Shown here: positions 50,829-58,724 of the stretch, one piece after another
How positions within the stretch are numbered: position 1 is the stretch's first letter
Layout of the letters: the number at the start of each line of letters is the position of its first letter
Assembly (NCBI RefSeq): GCF_037040815.1
Contig: NZ_CP146232.1
Location: 3,690,001-3,754,000, forward strand
Direction of reading: 5' to 3'
Length of the DNA stretch: 64,000 nucleotides
Origin: Pararoseomonas sp. SCSIO 73927
GTDB taxonomy: Bacteria; Pseudomonadota; Alphaproteobacteria; Acetobacterales; Acetobacteraceae
Program-made: the position numbers and the translations under genes
The notes under the pieces: model-generated
The model's database searches: none
What the model was told of the DNA's origin: nothing
What the model saw: the letters and a program-made list of their open reading frames with translations, nothing else

Positions 50829-51752
50829 GTGGGACCCTGGCTCGACGCTTTCCTGCCAGCCTTCGGGCTGATCGCGCTCGGGGCCTTCCTGAAGCGACGG
50901 CTGCTGCGGGACGATGCGGTGTGGGCGGGGATCGAGAAGCTCGTCTTCTGGGTGCTGCTGCCCTGCCTTCTCGCCTCCTCCCTCTCCTCCGTGCGGCTGG
51001 GGGCGCTGCCGATCGCGGGGATGGCGGCGGCGCTGTGGCTGGCGCTGCTGATCGGGGCGGGGCTCTCGCTGTTGCTGGCGCGGGGCTTCGGGCAGGCGCA
51101 CCCGGCCGCGACCTCGGTGCTGCAGGGCGGGATCCGGTTCAACAACCTGCTGGGCTTCGCCATCACCGGCGCGGTGTTCGGCGCGCCGGGCACAGGGCTG
51201 GCGGCGGTGACGGTGGGGCTGATCGTGCCCTGCGTGCAGGTGATCATCACGCCGGTCTTCGCCATGGGCGGGGCGCGGCCGAACCTCTGGCGGGTGCTGC
51301 GGCAGGTGGCGCTGAACCCGCTGATCATCGGCTGCGCGCTGGGATTCGTGCTGGCGGGGCTGGGCGGGCTGCCGCCGGGGCTGGGGCCGCTGGCGCGGAC
51401 GCTGGGGCAGGCCTCCGTCTCGCTCGGGCTGCTGGCGGTGGGGGCGGCGCTGGGGGCGGAGGCGATCCGGGACCGCTTCACGCTTCAGGCCGCGACGGCG
51501 GCGCTGAAGCTGATGGCGATGCCGGCGCTGACCCTGGCCCTGTGCCTGGCGCTGGGGCTGGAGGCGCTGCCGGCGACCATCGCCACCGTGTTCATGGCGC
51601 AGCCCACGGCCACCACGGCCTATGTCATGGCGCGGCTGATGGGCGGGGACGCGCCGCTGATGGCGGCGATGACCACCATGCAGCACGTGGTGGCGGTGGT
51701 GACCCTGCCGTTGTGGCTGTTCATTCTTTGGGCATTCGTGCCGCTGCCCTGA
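50829..51752 (+). CDS. AEC-family membrane transporter
   Basis: This 307-residue inner-membrane protein has about ten helices and the family (auxin efflux carrier) marks: FLPAFGLIALGAFLKRR at the start, KLVFWVLLPCLLASSL, GIRFNNLLGFAI and a C-terminal FMAQPTATTAYVMARLMGGD. AEC carriers in bacteria move organic acids such as malonate or malate. A GTG start at 50829 lies 3 bases after the GST stop, so the two are probably co-transcribed. Confidence 0.86.
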   Translation: MGPWLDAFLPAFGLIALGAFLKRRLLRDDAVWAGIEKLVFWVLLPCLLASSLSSVRLGALPIAGMAAALWLALLIGAGLSLLLARGFGQAHPAATSVLQGGIRFNNLLGFAITGAVFGAPGTGLAAVTVGLIVPCVQVIITPVFAMGGARPNLWRVLRQVALNPLIIGCALGFVLAGLGGLPPGLGPLARTLGQASVSLGLLAVGAALGAEAIRDRFTLQAATAALKLMAMPALTLALCLALGLEALPATIATVFMAQPTATTAYVMARLMGGDAPLMAAMTTMQHVVAVVTLPLWLFILWAFVPLP

Positions 51753-51876
51753 TGCGGGGGCGGGCGGCGCCACAGGTGCGGGCGCATTTCCTCGGCGCAG
51801 CGCCGATTGGCGGTGACACGGTGCTGCCGCATGATGTCCGTCCGATCCGATCGCCTGCCTGCCGGGGAATCCTCTC

Positions 51877-52881
51877 ATGCCGCACCCCATGACCACCCGC
51901 CGAGGCCTCGCGCGCGGTGCCCTCGGCCTCGGGGCCGCCGCCCTGGTCGCCCCGCGCTCCATGGCCCAGGGCCCGGCAGCCCCGGCTTGGCCGGACCGGC
52001 CGCTGCGGCTGATCATCGGCTACCCGCCGGGCGGCGCCTCCGACCTGTTCGGGCGGATGATCGCCGGGCAGATGGGGCCGCGGCTGGGGCAGAACGTGGT
52101 GGTGGAGAACCGGCCGGGCGGCGGCGCGGTGGTGGCGAGCGAGGCCGTTTCCCGCAGCCCGGCGGATGGCTACGCGCTGCTGCACGTCGATAACGGGATC
52201 CTTGTCTACAATCCCGCCCTCTACGCGCGGCTGCCCTATGATCCGGACAAGGACCTGGCGGGGGTGGGCTTCATCGGGCGCTTCCCGCTCTTCCTGACCG
52301 TGCGGGCGGACAGCCCGATCCGGGACCTGGCGGGCTACATCGCGGCAGCGAAGGCGAAGGCGCCGACCTACGGCACGCCGGCCGTCGCCTCGCCGCACCA
52401 CCTGGCGATGGAGATGTTCAAGCGGCGGGCGGGGTTCGACGCGACGCACGTGCCCTATCGCGGCGGTCCGGCGGCGATGCAGGACCTGCTGGCGGGCACG
52501 GTGGAGAGCGTGATGATCGACTGCGCGACCGGCACCGCCTTCATCCGCGACGGGAAGGTGCGCGCGCTCTGCGTGCTGAGCGAGGCGCGCTCCCCCACCT
52601 CGCCGGAGGTGCCGACGGCGCGGGAGCTGGGGTTCGCCAGTGCCATCGCCTATGGCTGGCAGGGGATTTCCGTCCCCACCGGCACGCCGGCGCCGGTGGT
52701 TGCCCGCCTCTCGGCGGAGCTGGCCCGCGCCATCGCCTCCGAGGAGATGAGCGCGCGCTTCACCACGCTGGGCATCGAGCGCGCCAATTTCTCCCCGGCG
52801 GAGTTCGCGGGGTTCGTGGCGCGGGAGAACGGGGAGTGGCGGCCGCTGATCCGAGAGCTGGGGATCCGGCTGGACAGCTGA
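51877..52881 (+). CDS. Second Bug-family tripartite tricarboxylate receptor
   Basis: This 334-residue periplasmic binding protein has a Tat-like signal (TTRRGLARGALGLGAAALVAP, cleavage near MAQG). Bug motifs are PLRLIIGYPPGGASDLFGR, VVENRPGGGAVVASE, HVPYRGGPAAMQDLLAG and WQGISVPTGTPAPVV. It may bind a carboxylate; no TctAB partner is nearby. ATG 51889 is an alternative start. It is clearly distinct in sequence from the copy at 27 kb. Confidence 0.9.
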   Translation: MPHPMTTRRGLARGALGLGAAALVAPRSMAQGPAAPAWPDRPLRLIIGYPPGGASDLFGRMIAGQMGPRLGQNVVVENRPGGGAVVASEAVSRSPADGYALLHVDNGILVYNPALYARLPYDPDKDLAGVGFIGRFPLFLTVRADSPIRDLAGYIAAAKAKAPTYGTPAVASPHHLAMEMFKRRAGFDATHVPYRGGPAAMQDLLAGTVESVMIDCATGTAFIRDGKVRALCVLSEARSPTSPEVPTARELGFASAIAYGWQGISVPTGTPAPVVARLSAELARAIASEEMSARFTTLGIERANFSPAEFAGFVARENGEWRPLIRELGIRLDS

Positions 52882-52985
52882 GCCGAGACCCGGCCGCCGC
52901 CCTTCGGGGGTGGTCAGGGGCGGGGTGGCCCGGTAGGTAGTGGGGTGGGCGGGCCGCACGGGCAGCCCGTCCTTTCTGGAACCAG

Positions 52986-54032
52986 GTGCCCTTGCTCCGT
53001 CGTCTTCGCTCCATCGCCAAAGGCCTGAGCCGCACCCCACCGGGGCAGATGCTCGGCAAGCTGCAATCCCTGGAGCTCTCCTCCGGCACCGCGGCCCGCA
53101 ATGCGGAGCTGGCGGCGTGGAACACGAAGGTCATGGGCTCCGTTATCGCGAGCCAGCTCTACGAGGCGGGGGTGGCCGGCCGTGGGGCGCCGCTGCCGCC
53201 CGATCCGGTGGACACGGGCCATGGCGGCCGGCTCTGCCGGCAGGAAGACATTGAGAGCCACTGGCTGCGCCACTGGTGCGGGCAGATCGGCTTCGTGCCG
53301 GTGTACCACCGCAAGGTGTGGGAGGACTGCTACGCGCTGCAGGCGCTGTACGAGCGGGGCATGATGATGCCGGGCCGGCGCGGCCTGGGCTTCGCGGTGG
53401 GGGCGGAGTGGCTGCCGAGCTTCCTGGCGGCCCGCGGGGTGGAGGTGCTGGCCACCGACCTGGACGCGACCGACCTGCGCGCCCGCAACTGGATCGAAAC
53501 CGACCAGCACGGCGGCCGGGTGGAGACGATCTTCAAGCCCGGGCTGATCGACGTGGAGACCTTCAACGAGCGTGTCTCCATGCGCGCCGTGGACATGAAC
53601 GAGATCCCGGCGGACCTGCACGGCGGCTTCGACTTCCTCTGGTCCATCTGCTCCCTGGAGCATTGCGGCTCCATCCGTCAGGGGCTGGACTTCGTGGTGG
53701 AGGCGATGAAGTGCCTGCGCCCCGGCGGCGTGGCGGTGCACACCACCGAGTTCAACATGGACCCGGAGGGGCCGACGCTCGAGGAGGGCACCACGGTGCT
53801 GTTCCAGCGCCGGCACATCGAGGAGCTGGAGGCGCGGCTGGCGCTGGCGGGACACCGCATGCTGCCGATGGACTTCGGCACGGGCAGTGGCGTGCTGGAC
53901 CAGTTCGTGGACCTGCCGCCCTATCCCGGCGCCGAGGCGCCGCTCTCCATCCCGGACGCGCCGCATCTGCGGCTGTCAATCCAGGGGCTGGTCTCCACCT
54001 CGATCGGGTTCATCGTGGAGAAGCGGGCCTAG
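52986..54032 (+). CDS. SAM-dependent methyltransferase-like protein
   Basis: This 348-residue protein has a Rossmann-type core: GLGFAVGAEWLPSFLAARGVEVLATDLDA (motif I region, lacking the canonical GxGxG), DFLWSICSLEHCGSI (motif II/III) and EAMKCLRPGGVAVHTTEFN. The N-terminal 130 residues are helical and of unknown role. Such proteins often sit near glycan or polysaccharide genes, but none is here. The GTG start at 52986 is the best available. It converges on the GYGQ repeat gene. Confidence 0.7.
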   Translation: MPLLRRLRSIAKGLSRTPPGQMLGKLQSLELSSGTAARNAELAAWNTKVMGSVIASQLYEAGVAGRGAPLPPDPVDTGHGGRLCRQEDIESHWLRHWCGQIGFVPVYHRKVWEDCYALQALYERGMMMPGRRGLGFAVGAEWLPSFLAARGVEVLATDLDATDLRARNWIETDQHGGRVETIFKPGLIDVETFNERVSMRAVDMNEIPADLHGGFDFLWSICSLEHCGSIRQGLDFVVEAMKCLRPGGVAVHTTEFNMDPEGPTLEEGTTVLFQRRHIEELEARLALAGHRMLPMDFGTGSGVLDQFVDLPPYPGAEAPLSIPDAPHLRLSIQGLVSTSIGFIVEKRA

Positions 54033-54071
54033 GCCGGTGCGAGAGAAGCGGCCGGACGAGGCCGCCCGCAC

Positions 54072-54323
54072 TCAGCCGAAGAGCCAGTCCGAGGTCGTCG
54101 CGCTGACGACTGATGGTTCTTCGACGCTGCTGGAAAATATCGACGGGTCGAGCTGGCCGTAGCCGGGCCCGAATTCGGCGGGGTCCTGTTGGCCGTAGCC
54201 GGGGCCGAAGGTGGATGGATCGAGCTGGCCGTAGCCAGGGCCGAACTCGGCCGGGTCCTGCTGGCCGTAGCCCGGCCCGAAGATGGCGGGGTCGAGCTGG
54301 CCGTAACCGGTGCTGTCAGACAT
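54072..54323 (-). CDS. Small protein of five GYGQ(L/Q)DPxxFGP repeats
   Basis: This 83-residue protein starts at ATG 54323 with AAGGGAGG 8 bases upstream. Residues 6-65 are five 12-residue repeats: GYGQLDPAIFGP, GYGQQDPAEFGP, GYGQLDPSTFGP, GYGQQDPAEFGP and GYGQLDPSIFSS, so L and Q types alternate. The non-repeat tail (66-83) ends in ATTSDWLFG. Repeats 2 and 4 differ at five bases over 14 codons, all synonymous, which shows selection on the peptide. There is no signal peptide, cysteine or known domain. No modifying-enzyme gene was recognised beside it. The function is unknown. Confidence 0.82.
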   Translation of the reverse strand: MSDSTGYGQLDPAIFGPGYGQQDPAEFGPGYGQLDPSTFGPGYGQQDPAEFGPGYGQLDPSIFSSSVEEPSVVSATTSDWLFG

Positions 54324-54533
54324 GAGATGGCCTCCCTTGCGGCGACGCCCCTGGGGGTGCAGCGGTTGTTCGGCTGAACGGGACCGCCCGGGCCGTGAGC
54401 GGCCGGGCGGCGGGGGAACGGGCGCCGGGGCGCTGTTCGCGACCGGTCATCTGGGGCCGTCAGACCTCGATCCAACCGGCCACTGCTGACGTTGCCGTGA
54501 GCGCCGCTCGCGCGCGGACGGCGTGAGGCCCGG

Positions 54534-56852
54534 CTAACGCGCGATGGCGTCGTGCGCGGCGAGGCAGGCCATGTCGAGGATGTTGTTCACCCCCGCCGCG
54601 ATGGAGAGGATCTGCGCCGGCTTCGAGATGCCCATGAGCAGCGGGCCGATGGCGGGGGCGCTGGTGAGGCGCGGCACGGCCTTGGACAGGATATGGGCGG
54701 CGTGCAGGCCGGGCATCACCAGCACGTTGGCGGGGCCGGTGAGGCGGCAGAAGGGGTAAAGGGCGCGGAGCTGCGGGTCGAGCGCGACGTCGGCCGCCAT
54801 CTCGCCCTCGTACTCGAAGCCGAGGTCGCCGCGCGCGTCGAGCAGGTGCACGGCGTCGCGCACCGTCTCCGGGATCACGGAGTGGCGGGGGTCGCCGAAG
54901 TTGGAGAAGGAGAGGAAGGCCACGCGGGGTTCGAGGCCGAGGCGGCGGGCCTGGGCGGCGGACTGCACGGCGATCTCGGCCAGGGTCTCCGCATCCGGGC
55001 GCTCGTGGATGGCGGTGTCGGCCACGAGGACGGTGCCGACGCGCCGGGTGAGCAGGAGGGTGAGGCCGAAGACCACGCCGGGGCCGCCGTGGGAGGCGGG
55101 GGCGGGGTCTATGGCCAGCGTGATCTGCTTCAGGCTGGCGGAGTAGGAGCGGGTGGTGCCGGTGACCATCGCGTCCGCGTCGCCTAGCGCCACCATGCAG
55201 GCGGCGAAGACGTTGCGGTCCAGGTTCACGGCGCGCTGGGCGTCGCGGAACAGGAAGCCCTCGCGCTGCTTGCGGGCGTAGAGGTACTCGGCGTAGCGCA
55301 GGTTGCTGTCCGACAGCGCGGCGTTGTGGATCTCGATGCCGTCCGGCATGGGCACGCCGAGGGATGCCACGGTGGCGTGGATGCGATTCTCGCGCCCGAC
55401 CAGCACCGGCGTGCCGTAGCCCGCGTTGCGGAAGGCGATCGCGGCGCGGATCGTCTTCTCCTCCTCGCCTTCCGCGAACACCACGCGGCGGGGGTTCTGG
55501 CGCACGCGCTCCGTGATCGCTTCCAGCGCGCCGCCGGCGGCGTCCAGCTTCTGCGCGAGGGTGCGCGCGTAATGGTGCATGTCCGTGATGGGCTTGCTGG
55601 CGACGCCGCTCTCCATCGCCGCCTTCGCGACCGCGGGGGAGACGCGGGAGATGAGGCGAGGGTCGAAGGCGTGGGGGATGATGTAGTCCGGGCCGAAGCG
55701 CAGGCCCGCGCCGCCGCCGGCGCCGGCCACTTCCTCAGGCACGTCCTCGCGCGCGAGGAGAGCCAGGGCCTCGGCGGCGGCGATCTTCATGTGCTCGTTG
55801 ATGGTGGTGGCGCGCACGTCCAGCGCGCCGCGGAAGATGAAGGGGAAGCCGAGGACGTTGTTGACCTGGTTCGGGTAGTCGGACCGGCCGGTGGCGACGA
55901 TGCAGTCCGGGCGCGCGGCCCGAGCCTCGTCCGGGGTGATCTCCGGGTCGGGGTTGGCCATGGCGAAGATGATGGGCTTCTCCGCCATCGCCTTCACCAT
56001 GTCAGGCGTGACGGCTCCCTTCTTGGAGAGGCCGAAGAAGGCGTCTGCGCCCTTGAGCGCTTCGGCGAGGGTGCGGGCGGTGGTGTCCACGGCGTGCGCG
56101 GACTTCCACTGGTTCATGCCCTCCGTCCGGCCGCGATAGAGCACGCCCTTGGTGTCGCACATCGTGATGTTCTGCGGGCGCATCCCCATGGCGCGCAGCA
56201 GCTCCGCGCAGGCAATGGCGGCGGAGCCGGCACCGTTGAGGACGAGCTTCGTGTCCTTCAGCTCGCGGCCGGTCAGGTGGCAGGCGTTGATGAGGCCGGC
56301 TGCAGCGACGATGGCGGTGCCGTGCTGGTCGTCGTGGAAGACGGGGATGTTCATGATCTCGCGCAGGCGCTGCTCGATCACGAAGCACTCGGGGGCCTTG
56401 ATGTCCTCGAGGTTGATGCCGCCGAAGCTGGGCGCGAGGAAGCGGACGCAGTTGACGAACTCGTCCACATCGGAGGTGTCAACGCAGAGGTCGATGGAGT
56501 CCACGTCGGCGAAACGCTTGAACAGCGCGGCCTTGCCCTCCATCACCGGCTTGCTGGCCACGGCGCCGAGGTCGCCGAGGCCGAGCACGGCGGTGCCGTT
56601 GGAGATGACGGCGACCATGTTGCCCTTCGCCGTGTAATCGTAGGCCAGCGACGGGTCGCGGTGGATCTCCAGGCAGGGCTCGGCGACGCCGGGGGAGTAG
56701 GCGAGGGAGAGGTCGCGCGCGGTGGCGAGCGGCTTCGTCAGCCGGATCTCCAGCTTGCCGGGCTTGCCCTCCGCGTGCATCGCCAGCGCTTCCTCGCGGG
56801 TGATGCGGGCGGTGCGGGAATCCCCCCCTCCGGTGCGTCGCGCGTCGTCCAT
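54534..56852 (-). CDS. maeB: NADP-malic enzyme fused to phosphotransacetylase
   Basis: This 772-residue enzyme decarboxylates malate to pyruvate with NADP reduction. The malic domain (about 20-170) carries [11 protein letters not shown] and [19 protein letters not shown]; the NAD(P)-binding domain (about 170-430) has [26 protein letters not shown] and [12 protein letters not shown]. The C-terminal part (about 440-772) is phosphotransacetylase-like ([15 protein letters not shown], ending [19 protein letters not shown]) and usually acts as an allosteric acetyl-CoA sensor rather than an enzyme. ATG 56852 follows GGAGGGAG by about 6 bases. The gene stands alone. Confidence 0.94.
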   Translation of the reverse strand: MDDARRTGGGDSRTARITREEALAMHAEGKPGKLEIRLTKPLATARDLSLAYSPGVAEPCLEIHRDPSLAYDYTAKGNMVAVISNGTAVLGLGDLGAVASKPVMEGKAALFKRFADVDSIDLCVDTSDVDEFVNCVRFLAPSFGGINLEDIKAPECFVIEQRLREIMNIPVFHDDQHGTAIVAAAGLINACHLTGRELKDTKLVLNGAGSAAIACAELLRAMGMRPQNITMCDTKGVLYRGRTEGMNQWKSAHAVDTTARTLAEALKGADAFFGLSKKGAVTPDMVKAMAEKPIIFAMANPDPEITPDEARAARPDCIVATGRSDYPNQVNNVLGFPFIFRGALDVRATTINEHMKIAAAEALALLAREDVPEEVAGAGGGAGLRFGPDYIIPHAFDPRLISRVSPAVAKAAMESGVASKPITDMHHYARTLAQKLDAAGGALEAITERVRQNPRRVVFAEGEEEKTIRAAIAFRNAGYGTPVLVGRENRIHATVASLGVPMPDGIEIHNAALSDSNLRYAEYLYARKQREGFLFRDAQRAVNLDRNVFAACMVALGDADAMVTGTTRSYSASLKQITLAIDPAPASHGGPGVVFGLTLLLTRRVGTVLVADTAIHERPDAETLAEIAVQSAAQARRLGLEPRVAFLSFSNFGDPRHSVIPETVRDAVHLLDARGDLGFEYEGEMAADVALDPQLRALYPFCRLTGPANVLVMPGLHAAHILSKAVPRLTSAPAIGPLLMGISKPAQILSIAAGVNNILDMACLAAHDAIAR

Positions 56853-57000
56853 GCCGGCTCCCTCCGCTCCTGCCCCCATATGGGGCGCCAGGAGGGCCGC
56901 GTTTAGCGGATCGGTGCGTGGCGGGGAATGGCCGGGTTCGAATCTTGCGTGCTGCAATGCGGAAGCTGCGCCGCACAAGCGTGCGGCGCAGCGCGACGCG

Positions 57001-58599
57001 TCAGGTGCGGCGGATGTTCCAGGGGTAGGGCGTGCTGCCCTCCAGCATGCCCGTCAGGTCGCGGCGGAAGGCGGTGCGGATGGTGAACTGGCCGAGGGGG
57101 ACCGTGGCCACCTCCTCCAGCGCGAGGCGGCCGATCTCGCCGGCCAGGCGGGCGCGGGCGGCCTCGTCCGGCGCGTCGACCCACTCCGCGGTCAGCGCCT
57201 CGGCGCGGTCGCTCTTCCACCAGCCGAACCAGCCGGCCTCGCCGGCGCCGCGGATCAGGGGGGACATGGCGGGGCTGCCGTAAGTGTTCGCGCTGCCGGT
57301 GGTGTGGAAGATGCTCCAGCCGCCCCTCTCGACCGGCTCGCGCGAGTTACGGCGCTGGATCACCGTGCCCCAGTCGCTCTCGGCGAGGTCGATGTTCATG
57401 CCGGCGCGGCGCAGCGCGTCCGCCGTGACCTGGCCGAGCGGGCCGATGTCCGGGAAGTCCGTGGGGTTGATGATGACTGTGCGGGCGTTGGTGTAGCCGG
57501 CCTCCCGCAGCGCGGCGCGGGCGGCGTCGAGGCTGCCGGGCATGAGGTCGGGGTTGTCGCGGTAGTAGGGCGTGCGGCGCGGGTAGAGGCTGCGGCACTC
57601 GTTCCAGAGCGTGGTGTCGTCGCCCTGGGCGGCGCGCATGTAGTCCCCCTGCGCCACGGAGAGGCGCACGGCGCGGCGGAGGCGGACGTCGTCGAAGGGG
57701 GGCTGCAGGCAGTTCAGGCGCATCAGCGCCATGCGGCCCTCCACGTCGAGGATCTCCTGCCGGATGTCGCGGCTGCGGGAGAGGGCGGAGCGCAGGTCCG
57801 AGAGCGGGCGTTCCCACCAGTCGATCTCGCCGTTGGTCAGGGCGGCGGCGGCGGTGGAGGCGTCGGGGATGACGTGCCACTCGATGCGCGGGATGTGGGC
57901 GACCTTGCCGCCAGAGGCGCGCTCCGGCGGTTCCTGGCGGGGCACGTAGCCGTCGAACCTCTCGTACACCACGCGGGAGCCGGAATTGTACTCGCCGGGG
58001 ACGAAGCGATAGGGGCCGGAGCCGATCATCTCGGTGATCGCGCGCGTGGCCTCTGTCGAGGCAAGGCGCTCGGGCATGATGAAGCAGACGCTGGCATCGG
58101 GCTTGGCGAGGGCGTCCAGCATCAGGGGAAAGGGGCGGCGCAGCACGGCCTCGAAGGTGCGGTCGTCCACGGCGCGCCATTCGGCGACGGCGCGGGCGAG
58201 GAGCTGGCCGAAGGGGTCGCGCACGCACCAGCGCTTGATGCTGGCGATGCAGTCGGCGGCGCGGACGGGCGTGCTGTCGTGGAAGCGCAGGCCTTCGCGC
58301 AGGCGGAAGCGCCAGCGGCGGCCGTCGTCCAGCACCTCATGGCCCTCCGCCATCTGGGGCTGCGGGCGGTTGCGGGAATCCACGGCGTAGAGCGTGTCGA
58401 AGACGTAGTAGCCGTGGTTGCCCGTGACGGTGGCGGTGGTCCAGATCGGGTCCAGGCTCGTCAGGTTGGCCTGGGGGACGAAGCGCAGGGTGCGGGCGCG
58501 GGTATTCTGTGCCAGGGACGGGGCGGAGAGGCCGCCGAGGGCGGCGGCGCCCGCCCCGACGCCCGACAGGGTGGCGCGCAACAAGGTCCGGCGTTCCAT
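57001..58599 (-). CDS. Peptide-type ABC transporter substrate-binding protein
   Basis: This 532-residue periplasmic protein has a twin-arginine-like signal (ERRTLLRATLSGVGAGAAALGG, cleavage near SLAQN). It belongs to the SBP_bac_5 family: RFVPQANLTSLDPIWTT, WRFRLREGLRFHDSTPVRAADC, GSGPYRF, the MRLNCLQPPFDDVRLRRAV repeat-like block and GWSIFHTTGSAN. Such proteins bind di/oligopeptides, nickel or similar. No permease or ATPase gene is adjacent, so it is an orphan receptor. ATG 58599 follows GGAGGA. Confidence 0.9.
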   Translation of the reverse strand: MERRTLLRATLSGVGAGAAALGGLSAPSLAQNTRARTLRFVPQANLTSLDPIWTTATVTGNHGYYVFDTLYAVDSRNRPQPQMAEGHEVLDDGRRWRFRLREGLRFHDSTPVRAADCIASIKRWCVRDPFGQLLARAVAEWRAVDDRTFEAVLRRPFPLMLDALAKPDASVCFIMPERLASTEATRAITEMIGSGPYRFVPGEYNSGSRVVYERFDGYVPRQEPPERASGGKVAHIPRIEWHVIPDASTAAAALTNGEIDWWERPLSDLRSALSRSRDIRQEILDVEGRMALMRLNCLQPPFDDVRLRRAVRLSVAQGDYMRAAQGDDTTLWNECRSLYPRRTPYYRDNPDLMPGSLDAARAALREAGYTNARTVIINPTDFPDIGPLGQVTADALRRAGMNIDLAESDWGTVIQRRNSREPVERGGWSIFHTTGSANTYGSPAMSPLIRGAGEAGWFGWWKSDRAEALTAEWVDAPDEAARARLAGEIGRLALEEVATVPLGQFTIRTAFRRDLTGMLEGSTPYPWNIRRT

Positions 58600-58724
58600 C
58601 TCTCGTCGTCCTCCGCTTCCGCGCGAGCCTGCCCCCGCTCGATGCGGGCGCGCAAGCATCGGGTTCGGGGGCATCGGGTTGGAGGCGCTGGACCGATCCC
58701 ACGGCGCGCCATAGGACTCCCGCC

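Noticed and set aside
52897..52913. TTCG-loop hairpin after the second Bug gene
   Set aside because: The stem contains a G-G mismatch after three pairs, so it is too weak to call.
54140..54310. 36-bp repeat array resembling a CRISPR
   Set aside because: The units are contiguous with no spacers, and they encode the GYGQ protein repeats with synonymous differences; no cas genes are nearby.
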